Assembly (NCBI GenBank): GCA_015501585.1
Contig: JADNRY010000135.1
Location: 1-64,000 of the forward strand
DNA: 64,000 bases
DNA from: Rhodocollybia butyracea
Taxonomy: Eukaryota > Basidiomycota > Agaricomycetes > Agaricales > Omphalotaceae
Direction: 5' to 3'
In this document: positions 11,354 to 21,978 of the stretch, in pieces
Layout of the letters: each line of letters starts with the position of its first letter
Position numbering within the stretch: the first letter of the stretch is position 1
Program-made: the position numbers and the translations under genes
Notes under the pieces: model-generated
What the model was told of the DNA's origin: nothing
What the model saw: the letters and a program-made list of their open reading frames with translations, nothing else
Database searches by the model: none

Positions 11354-14050
11354 TATTTGGGTATATACGTGTAGGTATGCGAAAGGTGCTATAAAACAAC
11401 CTAAAAAAAACACTACTGCGCCTAACCAGACTATCAATATGTAAGGGAGCAAGGGCAGGTTGTCAGAGATTCCCCAAGGGAAAGTCTTGTAACATCGGAT
11501 GTACGTGTGCGACTGCTCCAGGTTCAAGACTGTAGTGCTAACGTGGGTAACTAAGCTTAGACAACTCTTAGAACTAAGTCAAGAGAAGCCTAGTTGGGGT
11601 GTACAAGTGTACAAGGGAACCAGGTGTGTATGTCCAAATCAATTAACCAAAACCAAAACCAATACAACGAAACTAAGATTCTCCTAGGCAAACTCTGGCT
11701 CTAGCTAGAATAGTAATCTCGAGGTTTGTCAACAACCCTAGGCAAACTCTGGCACTAGCTGCTGTGATGCTGTAAAGTCCTCGACCAAACTCTGGGCCAA
11801 GCTACAATATTGTGAGTGAACTGAATCACTAGGAACTTGTACCACAATCTTAGTGGCTCATCTAACTTTGTGAAGAAGTCAACTAAGGAACCCTCACTCT
11901 GGAGCCAAATAATCCCTTACTAGAAGCTGTCCCCTCTAAGGAAGCAACTAGATTTGAGTTGATCTGGAGTTTGAGAGAACTCTACACACTTAAATTTGAT
12001 CAAGATATAAATGGGCTTTGCGAAGCGCATGAAGTTTATTACTTTCTAAAGATCACCAAGTCAGGAGGCGTCATGTTACTGATCCCGTAGGGACGTTCTA
12101 TGGAGCACTGGTCTTAGCAGTCAAGTCGAGGGCAAGAAACTTGTCTTATTGAATAAATATGTCTGGCTTATATACTGAGTAGAGAGAGTTTAATATGAAA
12201 AATAGATGAAACAGATATGGACAGAGACGGAAAGAGAGTGGAACAGAGAAATCTGACTTGGAAAGGAAACTCCAGCCTATATATATGATACACACGATAA
12301 AGAAATAGTCCATTCTTGGGTATATATCAGAGGTAAAATATGATTTTGTGAGGATTAACATAGTTTTAAAGTGTTTTGATCTGAGCGAGGTTTCTCCAAT
12401 TACTCCACAATTCTCCGGGGTCAGGAGTACCTTTACGCTTCATGATCACTCACCGCCCAGTTTCCCTTGGGTGAGTTTCATTCTATTCCTTGGATAGTTC
12501 TGTCCATCCTGAGTGTGATTAACATTCTCTCAAGAAGGCCTGTTGTCTAGCTTTCCAACGACACCACTTATGATAGCCTCAAGCAACTGCTGCTGAGTAT
12601 GTACAAGTGATTCCCGATAGTTCAGCTTTAACGGATAAGACCTTCCGTGTATGATTTCTAAGATCAAATGTTTCGATTTGCCAAGGCTATCCCAGTGCGT
12701 AGCTTTCCGTAGGACCGCTAAGCATGTTTCTGCCGTCCTCACGGTTACGACCGGTGCCGCGAATAGACCTCTATGGTGACAAGGTCGTGCAACCTAGGCC
12801 GGAATGGAAGCGGAGCCGATGTCGGGCCGAAAGGCAGGATCAGAATCGTGGAAGGATATCCGGAGTAGACTACAAGGCCGAGGAAAAGGTGGGACTTTGG
12901 TGAAGCTATTAGCAACACCCCCAACACACCACCAAGGTTGTCCCAGAAGGAGAGGAAGTAAAGTGCGAGGAATCGCCGAGATTGGACCGAGGTATAGGCG
13001 TGAGAATAGTCCGAGGTATGTCCGAGGTAGGGACCGAGCCGAGTCGGCCGGTATCGGACAGAACAGCGAGAATAAGGAACAAAGAAAGACTTAAGGAAAG
13101 CTCGGAAAAGTGTGCAATAATGGGTATAGCTTGATTACTCATGTAACTCGTGATTTTTGGCCGAGGAACGATAGTACAAAGTACCTAGCTTATATACAAG
13201 TGACCTAATTGTTAAATAAAGACAATAAAGTCGGACCGAGGTAATGCCAAGGCCGGAATGAGGTGGAATCAATACAAATGATCAAACAATAAGCAATAGA
13301 GTAGAAAAGACAAAAGAGATGAACGTCGGCGCACTGCGGACCGCCGTGGGAAAGTAATGAGTACCGAAAGAGTCCGCCGATATATCGGCCGAACTTATGG
13401 CCGATAAAGGCATCGGAAATGTGAGTGCCGAAGTAGGAGTGAATTTGTGAAGTCCAAAGGTATATCGGAAGGGATAAAATAGAGAATGAAGTTTCGGAGC
13501 TGCCAGAGGTTGTGGGAACTATCGGAGCCGTGAGAGACCGTGAGAGAGGGTGAGGGAGTCTCGGAGAGTCTCGGAATGAGTCGGAACATCTCGGAATAAT
13601 GATGGAAAGGCATGAACGTAACATACGGTTTCCTTGGGATCGTTCTGGTCCATTGTTACAGACTGTAAAGTCCACATCTTAACATAGTTTGTTGGGGGTC
13701 TTAGTGCAAGGGATGCCTTCCCTCATAATTCCTTCCCTTAAGTAATGCATTGGGTTAGTACTTATCCCACTTCAAGATGTCCTGTAGTTTAGAGAGTATA
13801 CACTCTTGGGTATAACTAGATTGACGATCTAGCATTACATCTCTGGGCAGCCCAGGTATCCTCACTAGCTTGGCTCTAGGCTACACTTGTGGGCGTACCT
13901 TCATGGCTCGCTGAGTATTATTGTTAAGTTCTTTGCCTCGGCAACAGCTATCATGCCCGGGCTCCGTATAACTCTCTTATTGCATTGTATAACGCGTACA
14001 AAATGTCAAAATGTATGGTTACACGCCTTAGGCTAATTTTAGGCCTAATA
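11354..14050 (-). mobile_element. element X, inverted copy (unknown class)
   Basis: This is a reverse-orientation copy of the 1.84-kb element at 14710-16549. Its ends read TATTTGGGTATATACGTG and TTTTAGGCCTAATA. After subtracting the nested solo LTR and its duplication, its length (about 1846 bp) matches the other copy (1840 bp). Flanks are TTGC and CCGC, which could be a decayed 4-bp duplication but are not convincing. Many differences from the other copy are TG or CA here where the partner has CG. No transposase was recognised; small open frames are shared by both copies. Confidence 0.75.
12778..13623. mobile_element. solo LTR, family B
   Basis: An 846-bp insertion that interrupts element X; the uninterrupted target is seen in the other X copy near 15130. 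It begins TGACAAGGTC and ends GAACGTAACA (TG..CA), flanked by TATGG (12773-12777) and TACGG (13624-13628), a 5-bp duplication with one mismatch. It is rich in CCGAG and TCGG words and has no coding capacity. Orientation cannot be set without the internal region. Confidence 0.85.
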
Positions 14051-14709
14051 CCGCAACAGTTCCGGAAAGTTGTAAGAGACCTATCTGACGCAAAAGCTCG
14101 CCCCTCTCCCGTTACCGCTGAGCAACTCTGCAGTGTATTTGAGAAAAGACTAAACCCCTTGGCAGACACTCCTCCTCACTTCGACAAGCACATACAGACT
14201 CATAACTCAATACTATCAGCTGCTTTACCCAAACACACAAAAGATCACACATCTGGGAACTTCTTCTCTAAACTGATACTCGTGGAGGAAATAGGCCTAG
14301 CGAAGAAACATCTCTGCGCGTGCCATATGAAATTGGCTCGAGGGTTGGACAAGGTCTCCTACGACCAAATTATGGACATTCCCAACAGTGTTCTAGTGGA
14401 CCTTTTCAATAAATGCATCTTCAACCTAGACACCCCCCAACAATGGCTTATGACGTCACTAATTGGCATCCTGAAAGCTGGAATGAACTCCAAAGACCCT
14501 GAAAACTACAGAATCATTGGGCTCAAATCATGCCTGCTGAAAATGCTTACACTAATTATAGATAAACGTGTACGCAAATGGGCAGACTCATCAGACTGCC
14601 TACCCAATACACAAAATGGCTTCTGAGAGGGCTACAGGACCCACAATAATTCCTTCATCCTAAGATGCGCAATAGAACAAGCTCGATTGGAGGGCAAGGC
14701 TCTGTACGT

Positions 14710-16549
14710 TATTAGGCCTAAAATTGGCCTAAGGCGTGTAACCGTACATTTTGACACTTTGTACGTGTTATACAATGCAATAAGAGAGTTATACGGAGCC
14801 CGAGCGTGATAGCTGTTGCTGAGGCAAAGAACTTAACAATAATACTCAGCGAGCCGTGAAGGTACGCCCACAAGCGTAGCCTAGAGCCAAGCTAGCGAGG
14901 ATACCTGGGCTGCCCGGAGATGTGACGCTAGACGGTCAATCTAGTTATACCCAAGAGTGTATACTCTCTAAACTACAGGACATCTCGAAGCGGGATAAGT
15001 ACTAAGCCAACGCGTTACTCGAGGGAAGGAATTATGAGGGAAGGCATCCCTCGCACTAAGACCCCCAACGAGCTATGTTAAGATGTGGACTTTACAGTCC
15101 GTAACAATGGACCAGAACAATCCCGAGGAAACCGTAGAGGTCTATTCGCGGCACCGGTCGCGACCGTGAGGACGGTAGAAACATGCTTAGCGGACCTACG
15201 GAAAGCTACGCGCCGGGATAGCCTTGGCAAATCGAAACATTTGATCTTAGAAATCATACACGGAAGGTCTTATCCGTTAAAGCCGACTATCGGGAATCAC
15301 TTGTACATACTCAGCGCAGTTGCTCGAGATTATCATAAGAGGTGTCGTTGGAAAGCTAGATAACAGGTCTTCTCGAGAGAATGTTAATCACACTCAGGAT
15401 GGACAGAACTATCCGAGGAATAGAATGAAACTCACCCAAGGGAAACCGGGCGGCGAGTGATCATGAAGCGTAAAGGTACTCCTGACCCCGGAGAATTGTG
15501 GAGTAATCGGAGAAACCTCGCTCGGATCAAAACACTCTAAAACTATGTTAATCCTCACGAAATCATATTTTACCTCTAATATATACCCAAGAATGGACTA
15601 TTTCTTTATCGTGTGTACCATATATAGGCTGGAGTTTCCTTTCCGAGCCAGATTCCTCTGTTCCACTCTCTTTCCGTCTCTCTCCGTGTCTGTTTCATCT
15701 ATTTTTCGTATTAAACTCTCTCTACTCAGTATATAAGCCAGATATATTTATTCAATAAGACAAGTTTCTTGCCCTCGACTTGACCGCTAAGACCAGTGCT
15801 CCGTAGAACGTCCCCACGGGATCAGTAGCGTGACGCCTCCTGACTTGGTTATCTTAAGAAAGTAATAAACTTCACGCGCTTCGCAAAGCCCATTTATATC
15901 TTGATCGAATTTAAGTGTGTAGAGTTCTCTCGAACTCCAGATCAACTCAAATCTAGTTGCTTCCTTAGAGGGACGGTTTCTAGTAAGGGATTATTCGGCT
16001 CCAGAGTGAGGGTTCCTTAGTTGACTTCTTCACGAAGTTAGACGAGCCACTAAGATTGTGGTACGAGTTCCTAGTGATTAAGTTCACTCACAATATCGTA
16101 GCTTGGCCCAGAGTTTGGTCGAGGACTTTACGGCGTCACAGCAGCTAGTGCCAGAGTTTGCCTAGGGTTGTTGACAAACCTCGAGATTACTATTCTAGCT
16201 AGAGCCAGAGTTTGCCTAGGAGAATCTTAGTTTCGTTGTATTGGTTTTGGTTTTGGTTAATTGATTTGGACATACATACCCGGTTCCCTCGTACACTCGT
16301 ACACCTCAACTAGGCTTCTCTCGACTTAGTTCTAAGAGTTGTCTAAGCTTAGTTACCCACGTTAGCGCTACAGTCTTGAACCTGGAGCAGTCGCGCGCGT
16401 ACATCCGATATTACAAAGCTTTCCCTCGGGGAATCTCTGACAACCCGCCCTCGCTCCCTTACATATCGATAGTCTGGTTAGGTGCGGTAGTGTTTTTGTT
16501 AGGTTGTTTTATAGCACCTTTCGCATACCTACACGTAAATACCCAAATA
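14710..16549 (+). mobile_element. element X, copy inside the LINE (unknown class)
   Basis: The 1840-bp insertion starts TATTAGGCC and ends CCCAAATA and is flanked by ACGT at 14706-14709 and 16550-16553. Excision down to one ACGT restores the LINE reading frame (GKALYV joined to AFIDLKNAF), so the borders are secure. Terminal inverted similarity is short (TATTAGG versus TATTTGG). A 92-codon frame (15085-15363) is also seen, in altered form, in the other copy. A 4-bp duplication would fit Sola-like DNA elements or an LTR-derived fragment; neither is established. Confidence 0.82.
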
Positions 16550-16873
16550 ACGTGGCATTCATAGACCTGAAGAATGCCTTCCCTTCTACTGACTTATCTA
16601 TGCTCTGGCTGAAACTGAACTGCTTTGGCTTATCAGGCCCAGTATTTGACTGGATAAGGATGTTATATGCATGCATGTCTTATGTAGTCAAACATGGGGA
16701 TGGTGTTTCTGCCACCTTCCGAAGCCTGGTTGGACTGCTGACAGGGGATACACTCTTGCCAATACTATGGAATATCTACTTTGCTGACCTTAACATCCCA
16801 GAGCACAAAGATGATATCGCTTTATATGGGAAACGAGTTTCTCATGTTGAGCAAGCAGACGACGTGGCCATTT

Positions 16874-17991
16874 CACTGCCAAGATATCAGTATTTCTCTG
16901 CTGTAAAAGGCTAGGAAATATATTAGGGCCTGTTCGGCAACACGAATCTCAGATTTTGTTTGGATTTTGCCAGGTATTGCCACCATATAAAAAAGCCATC
17001 AAGCATTTGTAAGTATTACTCGGATCAGCCAGTTGAGCGCTCTGTGTAAATGCGCATGCTGTCACAGCCTGTCAGACATTTCTTCCATGTTGAGGTCAAC
17101 ACCCCGCTCGATGCTCAGACATGCCCGCCGCTCTCAAATGTAGTTTTTACTTTAGGTTTCACTTGCTTAGACAATATACAGGAACAAAATCGCTTTAACA
17201 ATAATATACAATTACATTAAACTTGAAAGATGATGACCAGAACATGTTGGTCACTGGGTGGCATCATTGAGAGTGGTCGGGATGACTTGCGGGACAGCGA
17301 GAGGAACGTCCGACATGTCAGGGCAGGGGTTATGTCATTTTATGACATTTCCGGAGTCATGGCGACCGGCCAGCTGATCCGAACATTTTATATAAGTCTT
17401 CAAAATCTTGCCTCTGGCAAAATCACACAAAATCCAGATTCGTGTTGCCGAACAGGCCCTTACATTTTTCAGTTCATTTTGCAGCAATTTTGTCCCCTGT
17501 AAAATATCATATTTTGCCTCTGTGAAAGGTGTGGGAAAATACAACCTTTTTCGGCGCTTATTACGCTAGAAAAATTACATATTTTACCAAATCTATTTTT
17601 CTTGAAATATTTGTAATTTTTCCATAATTTTTACCTTTGTAAAAGCTTTGTTAGGACCTTTGTAATATATTGGCTTTTTCAAAAGAATTTACTTAGGAAT
17701 AATATAAACCCTTTTTCACAAGAAAAATACAATAAAAAATACAATATTTTGCCACTGTAATAAACCCACTTTTTCGGTGGCAAAAAATGTAGAAAAATAA
17801 CAAATATTTCCGGAAAAATAGCTAGTGTAAAATATGTTATTTTACAAGTGAAAAATGATCTATTTTCCCACACATTTTTCTTCTGAAACAAATGATATTC
17901 TGCAAGGGAGAAAAACACTGAAAAATCAATGGAAAAATGTTATATATTTCCTTGCCTTTTACTGAGGCAAAATATTGATACCTTGGCAGTG
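16874..17991. mobile_element. CACTA-type MITE
   Basis: The element begins CACTGCCAAG and ends CTTGGCAGTG, with a TTT duplication at 16871-16873 and 17992-17994. Removing it and one TTT joins QADDVAI to WSTSP, the normal LINE order, which proves the borders. The inverted similarity extends over roughly 70 bp. Its own length without the nested MITE is about 581 bp. It is very AT-rich, built from repeated TTTTGCC/GGCAAAA and GGAAAAAT-like words, and has no coding capacity. CACT termini and a 3-bp duplication fit EnSpm/CACTA. Confidence 0.85.
16926..17459. mobile_element. PIF/Harbinger MITE nested in the CACTA MITE
   Basis: Termini GGGCCTGTTCGGCAACAC and the exact inverted GTGTTGCCGAACAGGCCC, flanked by TTA at 16923-16925 and 17460-17462, are diagnostic of PIF/Harbinger non-autonomous elements. 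It is 534 bp long with no transposase. Subterminal sequence also pairs (near CAGATTTTGTTTGGATTTTG at the left and its loose inverse at the right). It is younger than the host MITE. Confidence 0.92.
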
Positions 17992-19199
17992 TTTGGTCCA
18001 CTTCGCCCCAAGGATTACAGCTTAAGCTCAATGCTTTCTTCCACTGGTGCACTATCAGCTCCATGACTGTAAGTGTGCACAAAACAAAATGGATGCTCTT
18101 TGGTCCAATCCCAAGTCACCCCCCATTGTTTACAGTAAATGGGGACTACATCAAATGGTGGATCACTACAAATACGTAGGAGTTGTCTTCACTTCAACGA
18201 CTAGGCAAATTTTCTCTTCATTATACACATCAAAAGCCAGTAAAGCTAGGAACGTTACTAACACCATCTTTGCCCTTGAGCCTATGATGGGGGACTGCTG
18301 CCCAAGGACGGTATCACACTATATTGGGCTCGGGTTGACCCCCACCTCATCTTCAGTTGTGAGTTTGCTATTAATGTGGATGATGGCCTCTTAGACTTAC
18401 TCTCCCAAGTGCAGCTCCTCTTCCTAAGACGTCTTCTAGGTGTCCATAGCCGCTCATCCATTGCTCCACTCCACTCGGAGACAGCTGTAAGGCCATTAAT
18501 CTACCATAGATTGGACCTGGGCCTGGGCTTCCTTGACTACCTACTATCACTTTGGACAGCCACATTGCTAGATGTGTGCTCAAAAATTTGTTTACCCTGA
18601 CAACAGAGGGACACCCTAACTTGTTAAACAACCTAATGCTGGCCCTGTCCCACCTACCTGTCCCCATCATATGCTCTACCCTTGATTTACATGATTGGGA
18701 TCAAGTGAGTAGTATCAAGAAGGAAGTGGCCTGCTCGTGCAACGCTACAATTACGACACGAATCCTCAATTCCATTTGACTATACCTCCTTCATCATCAT
18801 GTGCAATTTAATGAGAATGACTGCCGGACAATTGCTACACCGGCCCTATGCTTAAGACCATACCTGTACTTGATCAAAATTCCCAAGCATAGGGATGCCT
18901 TCATCCACCTCGTAACATCATCCCACGCATTGGCAGTAGAGCAATTACAATATGCAGAAAGATACAGGCCCTTCATTCCGAGACATTGGCGACTTTGCTG
19001 CTTCTGCCAAGGTGAAACGGAAGATGAAGTCCACGCCCTCATCTCCTGCAATGGTAACCTGTTACTTTCCCTAATCCACCATACCTTTTTTGAAAATGCA
19101 TGCAGACTCTCTCCTAAGCTCTCCCACTCCCTTTCCCTACCGCCAGCAGAGACTCTTCGGGACCTACTGTTCAGAGAAAAATTGCTGCCACTACTGGCA

Positions 19200-19468
19200 A
19201 AATATACAGTGGCCGCTAAAACTGATGTCGCCCCCCAAATCGGGAAGGCAACTCCGCAAGCCTGTTCAACTCTGCTCAAGCTCATCAAACCAATGGTGAA
19301 ACAGTAGCAGCATCATATATACATGGATTTTTTTTACTTCAAACTATGTAGCTGACCATAATACATCCTAAAACATTGTATCAACACAGTAAAATGAAGT
19401 TAAGTCTACTCCGGACCTACTTTCCCGATTTGGGGGGTGACATCAGTTTTAGTGGCCACTGTATCTAC
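19200..19468. repeat. imperfect inverted duplication at the LINE 3' end
   Basis: About 50 bp around 19200-19255 (ACAGTGGCC..ACTAAAACTGATGT-like) recurs inverted at 19416-19468. The spacer is about 165 bp. The left arm lies in the coding end of the LINE and the right arm in its 3' untranslated part. It could be a short inverted duplication made during reverse transcription. Confidence 0.65.
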
Positions 19469-19850
19469 AATGTCCTAAATATATTTGCTGGCGAGACTAT
19501 CTGGGTCCCCACCGTGGAAATGCTTGGCACACAAGAGGAACATGGTACCTAATATTATTCGGGTGTTTACATATCTGTTGTATAATTATTTTTTCTATTA
19601 TGACCTATGCTATGCTGCGCCTGTAACTTGAGAACTAAGAGGGTCATGTTGAGAACCTGTTCAGTAATACCTTCGTAATACTTGACTTGTTTGTGACTAG
19701 TCCTTTTCGTGTCTGTTAATGTTTTTGTGAGTTCCTGGTCCCGGCCAGTGTACACAGCAATGGCAAAGACAGATGCCCTCGGCACATATCTAAAGTGCAA
19801 TATGTGTAGCGGGGAACCCGGCTGTTTCTAAATGGGACCGCGCCCTGTTT

Positions 19851-19870
19851 TACCTACCTACCTACCTACC
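19851..19870 (+). repeat. (TACC)5 microsatellite, probable LINE tail
   Basis: Five perfect TACC units sit exactly at the junction between LINE 3' sequence and the NLR-flank block that begins at 19872. Short tandem tails are common where LINEs terminate, which supports placing the LINE 3' end here. Confidence 0.7.
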
Positions 19871-19871
19871 A

Positions 19872-20220
19872 TGACAAACCATACTGGCGCTAAATTTCTC
19901 TGGGCACCAATTTATTTAAGCAAGCGGTAAGAACCAGCTTCTGTCTTGACCAGGTTTTAATTGCTGCCATTCCTTAGAGCATCGCTAGTAGTCAAGCTTC
20001 AAGTCCTAGTCAAGGGTCAGGAAGTTGCCTCGTTCTTGATGTCGCATCTTACTTACTCGTTAGTGAACAAAAGGTCACCACTACCAGTGGTTCTCTTGGA
20101 GCTGGTAATCTATCTAGTTGATTTGTGATGACAACAATCTTTTGGTGAACTTTAATCCTGATAGGGAAACACATCTGGTGAAGAGTCTGGGCAAGGGTAT
20201 GAGAGCTGGTAGTATCACAC
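19872..20220. repeat. NLR 3'-flank block, copy 1
   Basis: This 349-bp block matches 59814-60162 almost base for base (start TGACAAACC, end near GAGCTGGTAGTA). It shows that the duplication that made the two NLRs included downstream DNA. After it, copy 1 has about 800 bp that copy 2 lacks. Confidence 0.85.
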
Positions 20221-21020
20221 TCGAAGTCCATTCAGAGAATCGGTAAGTCCTGTTTGCTTTGTCTGATTCCTTTGACATTGTATTCACTCTACCATTTTTG
20301 CTTCCTTTGTCATCCTCATTCATATGCTTCCCTCCCTTTTGGAAAAAGTAAGGCATTCCTTGTTGGACTTCGTCATCTATCATCTTCATTATACTTACTA
20401 TGGAACAGTCTTCTCACTTCGTTACTATCTATGGAACATTCTCTCTTGCTGTAACTACTGGTATGTGAACTAGTTGTACTATCTTTATCCTGCCCACTCG
20501 CCATTGCTTTATTATTGTGCTCTCGTCTATTCTTACTTACTTACCTTGTGCTCCATTCCACTCTCGTCTTATTACTCTCACTCCGTCTGTGAACGCTTCA
20601 TGCATTGTACTTATTATTAACTCGCTGGACTCGTATTTAAGCTTGTACGTACTTGTGGAATATCAAGTTGTGTTTTCTCTGTTTGTGTCTGTGTCTGGAC
20701 CTTTGTCTCCTCTGTGTCTGTGTGACCAGAGCCAACTAACAGTGTAGAGTACACTGTCTGCCTTATTGATCAACCTCTAATATTCCTTTCAACCTGACTT
20801 TCCTCAGATGCTCTGAGGGTGAAAGCTAAAGTCTCATCCATCCTTGTACAGATCCAACATTTCCGACAAGTTAAAAACATCTCTAAGTTCCACCTACACT
20901 GTTACACCACTGCACCAACATGCACATGCCCACCTCGAGAACCATAGTTATACATCCAATGCACCCAACACACCGCATTTGCTTTATCTTATATTTTATC
21001 TTATCCAAAGCATTGATGAA
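20221..21020. other. copy-specific 0.8-kb segment, no gene seen
   Basis: Present between the two shared blocks downstream of NLR copy 1, absent downstream of copy 2. It is rich in TC and CT runs and has no open frame with recognisable content. No clean TG..CA ends or target duplication were found, so either an insertion here or a deletion in copy 2 is possible. Confidence 0.5.
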
Positions 21021-21311
21021 TTACAATCTGTTATGAGTTTGTGCCCCACCAGTTATTGAACATGGAACAAGGTAACTATATTCTAGTTAAGAGGAAAGAG
21101 ATGTGTAAGATTCACTGGGTATAAACTAGTCTGTGGACCAGCACTCTGCCCAGTTATGCCCAAAAACAGCATTTTTGAAAGAAACATGATTATAACCTTC
21201 AATGGAAATAACAAACAAAGTCTCATCAGCCACTAGATTTTTCCGGTACTGCTCAGGAATCCAAAAAATATGATTGTGGACAGCAGTAAAATGAATCCAC
21301 CCATCTTGGTT

Positions 21312-21978
21312 TAGAGATGTCCACGAGTCCAAGTCTTCACAAGTACTCGCAGGTAAGATCCGTGGGAAAACCCACAAGTATGTGACTCGCAGATCCCAGG
21401 ATCCGTTTCCCACGGGTCAGGCGCGGGTCACAAGTCAGACATTTGCAATTTTTGGTTGACTTGCAAGTACTTGTGTGACTTGTGCAAGCAATATGAACTC
21501 ATATATTTGTTGTTGGTGATCAAAACTTACAGTAATTAATAGTATCATATTTATTATAGTACTTATCAAGGACTGCCACACATGTTTGAGGTTGTAGACA
21601 GCTCACAGCGACTGAGCGCTTATTTTAGCGCTCAATCGCCATAGGCTGTCTACAATCCAAAGCCTAACTGTCAGTACATTTTTACTTCATACCATAGTAT
21701 GAAATTAGTGTAACAAGTAAAGTACAGGTTTTTAATAGCATTATACACTGTACAATCACTGTATGCAAGTAAATAATGGTAAATACTTGTGAATATAGCT
21801 GTAACTACTTGATTAGTGTGCGGATCCACAAGTACTTGTGAGACCCGCAAGTAATACTTGCGAGTCAGTGACCCGTTTCCCACGAGTCAGCCGCGGGTCA
21901 CGAGTCAGGCCTTTTAGGCCACAAGTACTTGCGCTCCGGATCCAAGTATACTTGGATCCGGACTCGTGGACATCTCTA
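21312..21978. mobile_element. hAT MITE in the NLR copy 1 tail
   Basis: The 667-bp element starts TAGAGATGTCCACGAGTCC and ends with its exact inverse. It is flanked by TCTTGGTT at 21304-21311 and 21979-21986. The uninterrupted target is present in copy 2 near 60448, so the 8-bp duplication is certain. Interior repeats of CAAGTACTTG and CACGGGTCA type, and a hairpin at about 21592-21660, occupy the rest. There is no transposase. Confidence 0.95.

Larger units (their letters stand above)
14051..19870 (+). pseudogene. LINE retrotransposon, reverse transcriptase remnant
   Basis: Removing two insertions restores one LINE reading frame: a pre-RT region (14051-14260), RT motifs including PENYRIIGLKS and QNGF-stop-EGYRTHNNSF (14490-14660), AFIDLKNAFPSTD (16554-16600), GLLTGD (16732-16750) and the catalytic QADDVAI (16851-16873). 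After the second insertion come WSTSP and LNAFFHWC (about 17994-18045). The 3' part carries a zinc-knuckle-like CCFCQGETEDEVHALISC near 19000-19050. The frame is broken by a TGA at 14624-14626 (one step from CGA) and by several frameshifts after 18160. It has no start and no endonuclease domain: the 5' end abuts element X. The tail ends in five TACC units, as LINEs often do. This would encode target-primed reverse transcription, but the copy is dead. Confidence 0.85.

Noticed and set aside
17463..17985. minus-strand open frames of about 80 codons in the AT-rich MITE
   Set aside because: Low-complexity Phe/Lys-rich translation of TTTTTC-like repeats within a non-coding element.
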